A program made the position numbers and the translations under genes. Source: Stenogyne calaminthoides (taxonomy: Eukaryota > Streptophyta > Magnoliopsida > Lamiales > Lamiaceae). Taken from it: 64,000 nucleotides of DNA. The notes below the pieces were generated by a model that worked only from the letters and a program-made list of their open reading frames with translations, did not search any database and had not been told where the DNA came from. Shown one piece after another: positions 21,677 through 31,061 of this stretch. Within the stretch, counting starts at the first letter, position 1, and every line of letters starts with the position of its first letter. The stretch lies in the NCBI GenBank assembly GCA_037126765.1, contig JBBCBC010000001.1, positions 37,804,804 through 37,868,803 on the forward strand. Reading direction: 5' to 3'.

Positions 21677-24252
21677 TCACACGCCGCCCACCGGAGTCTC
21701 CACCGCACCACCAATATCCGCCTTCTGCCGAGCCTTAGCCTCCGAACTGACCTGCCCCTCGCCAGCCACCACCCTTGCTTCCACCACGGGCTGAGAGGCC
21801 TCGCCTTGCTGCTCGGTAGGCGAGAGAAACACTATTTGTCCCTGATCGGGAAAGAAAGATAGGTCGGACCCCATCGCCTCCAGGTCCCGAATCTCCAGCA
21901 CGATGTTCGGGTCAGAAGGGTTGTCACGAATGTAAGAGGCTGATTCCTCGACCATGTTGGAGATATTTCCGGTCGGGTCTACCCTGCGGTGAGCTCGAAT
22001 GGCCCTCACAAAAGCCATATAGTAGGCAAAGTCCGCGTTCGTCTCTTCCCTCTCCTTGAATCCAGCGATCTTGGAGGCCATTTTCCCCACTTGCTCCTCG
22101 GCTCGAGTCATAACGACTTTTAGCTCTGCGACCTCTGTCCCATGGTGAGCTTCTGCGGCATTGAGCTAGTCCTCGAGGTCGGAGACTTTCTGGGCAAGTA
22201 GAGAATTGGAGGTCTCCGCCTTATTTTGTGCCTCACAAGCCACAATCAGTGACATGCTCTACTCGCTGTATAGCTCGCGCTGCTTCTCTAGTTTCCGCAG
22301 CTCGTTCTCGGATTGGCCGCACGCCCTCTTGAGGTACAGCACCGACTGCTGGGCGGGAACCATGGCAGCATAAAGATTCCCAGTTACCCTCTGGCTGGTA
22401 GCATTGGCATTATCATCAAGGGTCCAACACCGGAAAATATTCTTCATGGCCATGCCCATGTAGCTCGGCCTTTGGTCGAACACGCCCTCCACTTCAACAT
22501 CTCCCAACCTAAGAAATTGAGGACCTTGGGAGCAAACTTGGCGGGGGTAATCTTCTGGCTGCAAAGAAGAATAAGTTAGTGAGAAAAATAATAAGCATAC
22601 TCTAAAGACAGAAGATCGAAGAACTTACTCTTTAACCCGTTCCTCGTCCCATCCTACCCAAGAATTATCTTTGGGACGCCTACCTCCAGTGGGCGGGGGT
22701 ACCATTTGAGCCACCGGGTGCGGGGGCGACCCCTGAGCCTCAGACTCTCTCCCCCAATGACGCTTCCGCATGCGCTCAGGTGTGGGAGAGGCAGCCGACA
22801 CGGGCCCCTTCCCCTTCTCGGCGGCCGTAGGACCTGTGGGCGTAGGAGGTGGTGGCACAGCGACCTTCGACCTCTATTTCATCGCTCCCAGGATTGACTT
22901 CTTGCGGCTAGCCATCACAGCCTCGGAGGGTATTCGTCGATAGACAGAGGATTCTTCAACTACAGAAAGAAAAACTTGGGTTCACAAACTGCAAAAAAGG
23001 GAAAGCCTTTTACAAACAACACGAAAGGTTAGAATAACTCACGAGGAATCTTCAAGTGGCGGGGATAGGTATACAGCCCGACCCGAAGTCACTGGCGCTC
23101 GGTGCTAAAGTACTCGATATCCCAAAAACGGGATTCAATGTTCCGCACCTTCTCGAAAGCATCGGTGAAGTCCCAGTACAACTCGTTAATCGGGAGTGTG
23201 TACACTGCAAGACAAAAAGAAGAATTAGATTAGTACAAAGTCGCAGAAATGAAAAAGAATCTTACGGTGTTCGACTCGGATCGCATAATCTGTTGGCTCA
23301 TGAATGGCTAAGGGGATCGAAGGATCCGCGGACTCCCATGCCTCGCCGACAAACCACCACCTTTGGTGCCAGCCTTTGACCTTGTTCGAAATACCGCTCA
23401 CCAACTCCTTATTTTTCCGAAGTTGAAAAACATTGTAGCAGCTCGACTGATGAATTGGGGACAACAAGTAATTCAACTCCCCGGGAGTCGGCATCCTGTA
23501 TAGGCCGCCCTGTCCCAACACCGTCATAGTGGACAAGATGTAACTCCACCCGTTGGGAGTTATCTGCGTAATACTTTGATTCCTAGCCGCCAGGAGGTGG
23601 GAGATAGCGGGATGGAGGGAAAATCGAATGTCGACCTCTATCGAGTGTTCATTGATCGCTACCATCCCCGAGGGTGGCTGGTCGGCCCTCTCGTCCTCAG
23701 CATGCCCGTAAAAGTGTATGTCTCGTGGGACCTTGTACCTACGTCGGAGCGAACACACCTACCGATCCAAAAAGCAAGATCGGTATTTCTTATCGGAGGC
23801 CGCAAAGTCGGTAGTTCTGTCATGTCGATGAACCCAGGCAGGTCGTTTGTACGGAGCCCGAGCTACATAGGCATCATAATCAAACTCCTCTCGAGAGGTG
23901 TCACCTCCACGTGCCGAACCTGACGGTCCACCAGCCTCCACCCTCTCCGGGGCGCGAGCCCGAATCGGGTTAATGTCTACCGAAGGTAGGTGAGCGATAT
24001 CCTCGAGTTCCACCATGAACGTGTCGTCGGGCACTTTATCATTCCCTTCATAATCCCTCGCACTGCCGGAGAGACTTGCCGCAGGAATTGGAATCGCGAA
24101 GGGTCCGCTGCGGGAAGGCCCCAAAGATACAGTCGAAGAAGTAGCCCCCCAATAACTCCGGCAATGAATCAACGAAATGTCATCCTCCAAAGAAGACGAG
24201 TGACAAAGGGCTGAGGACCAGGAGTCGTAGATGGATTTTCACCCTTAGCCAT
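21677..24252 (-). pseudogene. Gypsy-1 antisense multi-exon gene (aORF)
   Basis: An antisense gene within the element, as known in Tat-type elements; its function is unknown. The start is probably the ATG at 24252-24250 (MAKGENPSTTPGPQ), with a frameshift near 24200 leading to EDDISLIHCRSYW; the alternative start is 24190. Three introns with GT...AG ends fit the reading: 23265-23205, 23042-22960 and 22628-22559 (61-83 bp). Exons encode a Ser/Pro-rich N-terminus, a conserved-looking middle (RFSLHPAISHLLAARNQSI, then VKGWHQRWWFVGEAW), a Pro-rich segment, and a C-terminal Glu/Lys/Ala-rich probable coiled coil. In-frame stops (TAG after LDR at about 23759 and others at about 23090, 22890, 22260, 22170) show decay. 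A minus-strand TATA box lies 120 bp upstream. Confidence 0.75.
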
Positions 24253-24370
24253 CGAAAATTTTAGACAGAGTATAGTACGAACGAAGAATTACCTAAGAAA
24301 TGGCGAATGAAGCTCTGCAAACACTGTGAACAAGATGAAGACGAAAAAAGGACTTGTGAGTCCCTAATTC

Positions 24371-24381
24371 GCGTATTTATA
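24371..24381 (-). promoter_or_regulatory. TATA box for the antisense gene
   Basis: Minus strand CCTATAAATACGC, about 125 bp upstream of the proposed ATG at 24252. Its position suggests that the antisense gene has its own promoter independent of the LTR. Confidence 0.6.
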
Positions 24382-24650
24382 GGCTACTAAGGGGGGGATT
24401 CCGAATCCCTCGATCAGCACAACCCACACGGGGATCGCGCTTGTGGGACACAGCGACTTCCCATTGGGGCAAATCGCAGCCGAGTCATCATGACAGGACA
24501 ACTCGTCACATCGATTCGAACGATCGAGAAAACCTTCGCATGCCCGAGGAAGGCGGCACGCAGGGATCGAGGACCCGGAGGTCGCGAGATCGCGGTTCAA
24601 CATTAATTTATCAGACCAAGGCCCAGAAGCCCTGCTCAAAGCCTCGGCCT

Positions 24651-24660
24651 CAGGGGCAAT
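24651..24660 (+). promoter_or_regulatory. Gypsy-1 polypurine tract
   Basis: CAGGGGCAAT directly before the 3' LTR. Gypsy-2 has the equivalent GGGGGCAAT at 35311-35319. Confidence 0.7.
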
Positions 24661-25228
24661 TGTTGTGGCCACGTTGCAACTGACCTGCCACGTAACAAAG
24701 GAGCAGACAGATCACTACCCAGATGAAGTCTGGGGCAACAGTAATTAACCTGTGACACAATGTCACAAGTCGGAGCCTCGCCAAAGAAAAAGAAAGAAAA
24801 GATGAACTACTGACTTTGTCCGCAACTCGGAGGTCGCACAACGGTTCGGACGCAGGATAAGGCGCCAAATCCGCGCAAGATGCTCACCCCACAAATGGCA
24901 CCCAACAATGGGAACGACCATTGACCCGACAATGCGGGATTCACGCTCTACGGATTTGAAGCCTTCGTAATGGCGGACTTTAATTCCCTTGACCGCCTAG
25001 AAGCAGGAAAACATGTATAAATAAGCTTTAAGGGCCACACTTGTAAAGGATCAGATCTTAATCATTTGAGCCAAAACTATAGTGAAATTTACTTGACTTG
25101 GATCGCCCCCAGACGTAGTCTATTTCAAAGACGAACTGGGTAATCAAACTGTTTGTTATTTATATTTCCGTTCAGTACTTTTCACCATTTAAATACTTGT
25201 TGGCTGAAATCTTTATCCGGGCACAACA
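24661..25228 (+). repeat. Gypsy-1 3' LTR
   Basis: 568 bp from TGTTGTGGCC to GCACAACA, TATAAATA at 25016-25023. Its last 170 bases resemble the Gypsy-2 LTR ends (shared CCCCCAGACGTAGTC and CTTGTTGGC). Confidence 0.88.
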
Positions 25229-25235
25229 AATAATA

Positions 25236-25527
25236 CTCCTTCCATCCCGATGTAATCATCCCATTTCTTTTTGTTGTTTTCTTTAAGGAATAATTATATA
25301 ATAATAAAAATGAAGGGTAATTTTGGGTATTGGGAGGGAGGAAAAAGGCATGTGGAGTAATGAGTGGAGTAATGAGTGGAGTAGTGAGTGATATTTTTTG
25401 TAATATTATGTGAAAAGTGAGGATAAAAATTATGGGTAGTGGAGTTACTTTTTCCTTTGTGGAATGAGAAAGTTATAGTGAGACGTCATAAAAGGAAAGC
25501 GAGACAATTATAATGGGACGAAGGGAG
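25236..25527 (+). mobile_element. Stowaway-type MITE
   Basis: 292 bp with terminal inverted repeats CTCCTTCCATCCC and CTCCCTTCGTCCC (reverse complement of the right end), flanked by TA at 25234-25235 and 25528-25529. These are the ends and target of Tc1/mariner-derived Stowaway MITEs. No ORF. It starts seven bases after the Gypsy-1 LTR. Confidence 0.85.
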
Positions 25528-25704
25528 TATAATTTTTGTTTTACGAGGTCTTGGTAATGAAATCACTGAGTCAAATTAATATTTTCCATTTAAATATGAC
25601 ACATCAACTCATTTCAATGTTATTCTATTCAGATGACATTTAAGATCAAACTCCGGTAAAAATTTGGGAAAATTACTCAAAAGTTCTATTTTTCAACAAC
25701 CATT

Positions 25705-26965
25705 ACTTTTAGGTGCTACCACTTTTTGGTAGTACTCTAAGGTGCAAAAATAGACAATTATATCATTTTACTCACCGTACATTATTTTCGGTCCCCACCC
25801 AACTAATTAAAGCCTCAAAAGTCACCATAGCTCTACCTCTCTCCTTCTCTCAATTTTTCCGCCGCTCTCCCCACTCCCCCCTCCCTCCCAAAAAAACCTA
25901 AATTCTCTATGCCCAGCCCACTTCCGCCAAACCCACCATCCTTTCTCCTTCTCAACCACAACCCCTGTCTCACTAAAAAGAATTCTGGCGACCCATCACC
26001 ACCACCACCCTCAGAAGGCCACACCCACCATGAAGAACGAAGGTAGATCTATGTTAGGCGGCGACGGATATGTCCAGATCTTGTAGAGGCGGCGGCGGCG
26101 GATGCATTATTTGGAAATGGTGGAGGGGTTTTTGTCGCGATCTGTACTAGACAAAACGGCAAATGGTCGCGGTCTAAGGTTTTCGCCGCATAATTTTTTT
26201 TGGGTGTGCATATTTTTTTAGGCTAATATTTACTAAAAAAAATTAATTAAATAAAAAGATAAATGATTCAAAAAAGGGGGGTGTGCAAATTTAATGACAA
26301 AGTATAGTGTGAACAAGTTTTACGGTGAAACTGGTTAAGGAGTGTGACTTTTTACTGTAAAGGGTGTGACATTTTACTATAAAGAATATTACTCATAAAA
26401 GTGAAGGGTGTGACTTATATTATATCAAAGAGTGTCGTAGTGATAACTGAAGGGTGTGACTTATATTACTAAAGGGTGTGACTTATATTCCTAAAGAGTA
26501 TGCCTATAAAAAAAAAAACAGTTTCACTGTAAACAAGTTTCACAGCATACCAACTCCGATTTTTTTTATGGGTGTGCAGAATATTTTAAAGATGTGCAGA
26601 TTTTTTTTCTACGAGTGTGCAAAATGGTTAAGAATATAGTACAATTTAAAAAACAGATAAGTAAAAAAAAATTAGGCTAAAAGAATCAATTAGATAAAAA
26701 GACATACAATTAAAAAAAAAGTTAAAATTCAAACTTAAAATCTACAATGTTAAAAATTTTAAAATATAAAATTATTAAAAATATGGGGTACAGAAAAGTG
26801 ATAGATTTTAAATCTACACATGGGTTCTATTTTTCTGCACACACTATATACATAAGGGCAATTAAGACATTTTGTCATAATTTTAGCACCTTAGAGTAAG
26901 TTTAAAAAAATAGTGGACCTTAGAGTAAGAACCCTTTAAAAATGGCACCTAATAGTAACTAATTT
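25705..26965. mobile_element. TIR-bounded non-autonomous DNA element with possible gene fragment
   Basis: The left end (TTAGGTGC...TACTCTAAGGTGC, 25705-25750) recurs inverted at 26882-26962 and again at 27787-27867, giving imperfect terminal inverted repeats of about 45 bp. Between 25820 and 26170 the sequence is much more GC-rich and looks like a captured plant gene end (CCGCCGCTCTCC, runs of CCACCACC, GGCGGCGGCGG), but no protein could be assigned. The rest carries many copies of AGGGTGTGACTTATATTA. No clear TSD; superfamily uncertain, MULE-like at best. Confidence 0.5.
26199..26962 (+). repeat. ~780-bp direct duplication, copy 1
   Basis: Starts in TTTGGGTGTGCA and runs to the right TIR. 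It is repeated at 27077-27867 with only scattered changes and small indels, separated by a ~110-bp spacer. No gene. Confidence 0.88.
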
Positions 26966-27076
26966 ATTTTTTACGCGTATGCAGAATTTGAGGTGTGCAT
27001 AAATTTTAAATATAAAGGACATAAGATTAAAAAGGAATTGGGGTTGTTCAAAAAAAAAGGAATTGGGGTGTGCAGA

Positions 27077-27867
27077 ATCTTTTTTGGGTGTGCAAATTTT
27101 TTTGGTCTAATATTTACTAAAAAAAATTAATTAAATAAAAGGATAAATGATTAAAAAAAGGGGGGTGTGCAGATTTAATGAGAAAGTATAGTGTGAACAA
27201 GTTTTACAGTGAAACTGGTTAAGGAGTGTGACTTTTATTACTAAAGAGTGTGAATTTTTACTGTAAAGAGTGTGACATTTTACTATAAAGAGTATTACTC
27301 ATAAAAGTGAATGGTGTGACTTATATTATATCAAAGAGTGTCGTAGTGATAACTGAAGGGTGTGACTTATATTACTAAAGGGTGTGACTTATATTACTAA
27401 AGAGTATGCCTATAAAAACAAAACCAGTTTCACGGTAAACAAGTTTCACAGCATACCAACTCCGATTTTTTTTATGGGTGTGCAAATTTTTTTAAAGATG
27501 TGCAGATTTTTTTTCTACGAGTGTGCAAAATGGTTAAGAATATAGTACAATTTAAAAAACAGATAAGTAAAAAAAAATTAGGCTAAAAGAATCAATTAGA
27601 TAAAAAGGCATACAATTAAAAAAAAGTTAAAATTCAAACTTAAAATCTACAATCTTAAAAAATTTAAAATATAAAATTATAAAAAATGTGGGGTACAGAA
27701 AAGTGATAGATTTTAAATCTACACATGGGTTCTATTTTTCTGCACACACTATATACATAAGGGCAATTAAGACATTTTGTCATAATTTTAGCACCTTAGA
27801 GTAAGTTTAAAAAAGTAGTGGACCTTAGAGTAAGAACCATTTAAAAATGGCATCTAATAGTAACTAC
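27077..27867 (+). repeat. ~780-bp direct duplication, copy 2
   Basis: Second copy of 26199-26962, including the inverted terminal sequence at its right end. An extra copy of the GAGTGTGA-type unit near 27235 makes it slightly longer. Confidence 0.88.
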
Positions 27868-28261
27868 CCCTAAAAAATTGGTCTCTAGCATATTGTCAGA
27901 AAATAACCATATGAAACAAGAACGATATTAAGGGCTTTTTTTAAAAAAATAATAAAAAAAGTTGATCAGGGGCCTTATGAAATGAGAATTGTATAGTTTA
28001 GGGATTTTTAAAATAAAAAATAAGTAAATGGTCTTTTAAAACATAAATTGATAGTTCAGAGTCTTTTGATGCAATAAAATATATTATACGACATATAAAG
28101 ACCTAACTTTTTTCTATACTGGACCCTTCAAATTGTTGGATTAGCTTTGCTACAGGCTAGCCCTTTTTTTTGGCTGAAAGTTGGAAATATGTAATTCTAA
28201 AACTCGACACATAAATTTATTAAAATCAAATGTAGTCAAATGTTGGAAAATAATTTTGAAT
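27868..28261. other. AT-rich spacer, nothing recognised
   Basis: No ORF, repeat or terminal motif that I can support. Confidence 0.6.
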
Positions 28262-28436
28262 CTAAGTTCACGTGAACTCTTTTTCTTCAACTATCAATGT
28301 TATACATACAAAGTGTCATTGTTTAACAGTCAAGCATTTTTTAAACAGTGACACTTCATATGCATAACAATGATAGTTTGTGTGTATAACAGTGATACTC
28401 GAAAAAAAAAATTCATGTGAACTCGGGTTCACAGAT
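28262..28436. mobile_element. Hairpin MITE
   Basis: Imperfect inverted repeat with arms of about 60-75 bp. The left arm AGTTCACGTGAACTC continues to TATCAATGTTATACATAC; the right arm, reverse-complemented, reads GAGTTCACATGAA and TATCACTGTTATACACAC. The whole is about 175 bp and noncoding. No TSD established, so the superfamily is open. Confidence 0.65.
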
Positions 28437-29146
28437 AACCTACTTTTAAATGTTTTACCTTGATGACTATCATCATTAAAGAACAAAACAAAATGTCTCA
28501 CAAAATAAAGTTAATCATTTATTAATTACACATAATCTAAGTCAAATTGAAGTTCGTCATTAATCAATTATGGTTTATAAAGATATGTCTTCTACAAATT
28601 AAAATTTCATAAATATAAAGTCAACAAAATAAGTAAAAAAAATTAAAATGCTTAAACTATATAATAAAGTAAGTAGTTAATTTATTCCAAGCGAACCATT
28701 ATGTTTAGGTCCGGCCTTCAAGTGGACTTATAAATGCTTTATCAAGTATACCTTCTAAGTACGATGAGACAGATGGGACTAACGGGTTAAGTCCATTTTG
28801 ACAAGTTTATATGAGAATTTATATTAACTTTAAAGAATTAATAGGCAACAAATTTTATGACGATTTTATTTTTCAATCTTGATTAATATTTAGAAAAATT
28901 GAAAACTTACCCGATAGGTTAGGGCAAAAAAAAAATTATACATGTTTTGGTAATTTTTCAATCTCTCTCTTATGTTTGATATATTTATATGTGTAATCTA
29001 TAATAATTTAGCCTAGATAAATTGTCCACAAATGAAATTCACATTGGTGGATTCTGCTCTTATTATCTTTTTGTCTAGATGAATGGCCGATAGCTGAAAT
29101 TATTGATCCACTTTTTAAACTTTTCGAAGTTCAAATGGTTAGTAAG

Positions 29147-29150
<4 letters not shown>
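28437..29150. other. AT-rich spacer, nothing recognised
   Basis: Low-complexity plant intergenic sequence with no supported gene or element end. Confidence 0.6.

Positions 29151-29199
<49 letters not shown>
29151..29199 (+). repeat. (CT)n microsatellite
   Basis: Uninterrupted CT dinucleotides over about 49 bp. Confidence 0.98.
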
Positions 29200-29202
<3 letters not shown>

Positions 29203-29295
29203 CTGCTTATTTTATGAATGTATAAATATAATTGTGGTAATTAATTATTTTATTTAAGCAGTAACTATGAATCAAGTGAATTGCAAGAGTCACTT

Positions 29296-29945
29296 TGTTG
29301 TGAGAAGAATAAACCCGACTTGCATAGAGGTCACAAGGATTACAAGTCGCTACAGGCGACCAGGAAGAGCGACTCGGAACAAGACTCCACGAGCCGGAGG
29401 TCGTAGGTAGCTCATGAGCCCTGACTCATGTGTCGTGAAGTCGCAGGTCACGATCGCAGTCATGTGTCGCAGCCACGTGTGTCACTGGTCGTAAGTAGCT
29501 CACAGTATTTAGCCAGTCGCCAGAGGTCGCAGACCGTCAACACTTGAAAACGCGGCGATAAGCCGCAAGATCCCCCGGCACGCCCAAAGAATTGGCGCGC
29601 AAGACTAAATGCACCTGACCTCGATCTGCGAGACGGAATTCACGGCCAGCGGGATTGAAGCCACATTTATCGTACATTCCTTATGTAAATTCCCGCCCGA
29701 GAGGCAGGAATCCTTGTATAAATAGGCCATCATGGCCATACTAGAAGAAGATTGGAACTTTTTTAGTATTTTCAGTGCCAAAAACTAAGAAGATAGTAAA
29801 AATCCTCCTGGTTTGGTTCGCCCCCAGACGTAGTCTTTTTAAAGACGAACTAGGTCAACAAATTTACTGAGTTCTTTATCGCTTTATGTTCAATAATTCA
29901 TCGTTTAAGTAACTTGTTGGCCGAAATATTAAATCGGGCACAACA
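29296..29945 (+). repeat. Gypsy-2 5' LTR
   Basis: 650 bp, TGTTGTGAG...GCACAACA. TATAAATA at 29717-29724. It carries scattered copies of the motif AGGTCGCAGG-like seen more densely in the 3' LTR. Confidence 0.94.
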
Positions 29946-29947
29946 AT

Positions 29948-29964
29948 TGGCGTCGTTTGTGGGA
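29948..29964 (+). promoter_or_regulatory. Gypsy-2 primer-binding site
   Basis: TGGCGTCGTTTGTGGGA, two bases after the LTR. It matches the Tat-lineage pattern TGGCGCCGTTGCCGGGGA. Confidence 0.75.
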
Positions 29965-30021
29965 AACGATTTCTACTGATTGTTCATCATTCCTAGAAAA
30001 CCCGTCTTCTGTACATCAACA

Positions 30022-31061
30022 ATGGCCATCAACCAGACCGAGGTTGTCCAACATAAGGCCGACGCTCGTGATGGGGCAGAAGCCTCCCTAAGCTCCCATC
30101 ACACCCATCAAATAGCCGACACAGCCACTCCAGACTGGGGCAATCTCATTCGGACCCCCGAGGAAGAAAAAGTCGTTCTAGCTCTCCTCCGAAAGAGACA
30201 ACTTACCTCCGATGGCCCGGAGGAACAAATCCCGAACAAGAAGACCTTCCAGGGGGCATACCTTTCTAAAGGCAAGGGTCACCTGACCTCAAAAGGGCAT
30301 TCCGCAGGCCAACTGGCCTTTCCGGCGACGAGAATCACCAACACCAGGGAGTTCTGGCTCCCTCGAACTGACAGACCAGCGGTTTCAAACAACGTGTTCA
30401 ACCGCCTCGGAAACCTCGGAGCACTGAAAGCTCTAGCAAATGTGGAGGGTGAGGCAAACTCTCATCTCCCGAATGGCGAACAGCTTAATCGTGACCTCAC
30501 ATTCGCACTGGCTGCGCACCACCGCGAAGTTCCGAAGGGTTCTACTGCCTATCACGGCAACAGGCAGGGCGCCTTCCCGACCTCACATCTTCGCGACGCA
30601 CAAGTCGCCACTCTTACCTGCACCGTTCAAGCATTGCTTGAACAGATCGAAGATCAGAACGAGAATAGATTAATACCATGTATCGAGGTATATCTCCTAC
30701 ATGGCATCCATGGGTGCAACTGATGCGACCAGATGTAGGCTCTTTCCATTGACTTTGAGTGACCATGCTCATATGTGGTTCACCTCACTGCCTTCATGCT
30801 CGGTAGACACATTCGACCAGCTCGCCAGACTATTCTTGAGTCATTTCTCGATAATGGCTCCCCGACCAGCGATCAAGCAGTGCCTGATGAATGCTCAGCA
30901 GGGCGAGAATGAGTCTGATCGATCATATATTAAAAGAATCGAGAAGCTCATTCTTGAAGGAGATCCCTTAGGGATGAAGCAAAAATGCTCGGGGTCGTTG
31001 GCGGCTTCAGAAAGGGAACCAAGATGTAGTGGCGCATGACCGCCGACTATCCAACCAGTTA
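30022..31061 (+). pseudogene. Gypsy-2 gag, 5' part (broken)
   Basis: Start chosen at 30022 (MAINQTEVVQHKADARDG). The first 230 residues are polar and variable; after a frameshift near 30680 the conserved Ty3 gag core appears: YISYMASMGATDATRCRLFPLTLSDHAHMWFTSLPSCSVDTFDQLARLFLSHF, followed by ESDRSYIKRIEKL. A second frameshift near 31000 precedes the insertion point. The coding sequence resumes at 33726 after the nested solo LTR (YPTSY then ADFRKVAGNLI). Confidence 0.85.

Larger units (their letters stand above)
19403..25228 (+). mobile_element. Gypsy-1: 3' half of a Tat-like Ty3/gypsy element
   Basis: Begins abruptly inside RNase H coding sequence (HYAPHPTIKAHALADFI) and continues through integrase, a long region with an antisense spliced gene, a polypurine tract (24651-24660) and a 3' LTR. 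RNase H before integrase fits Ty3/gypsy order, and an antisense ORF between pol and the 3' LTR is known in Tat-lineage elements such as Grande. The 5' LTR, gag, protease and most of RT are absent from this window. Relatedness to Gypsy-2 is shown by similar LTR 3' ends and similar sequence after integrase (21300-21480 versus 34410-34570). Confidence 0.88.
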
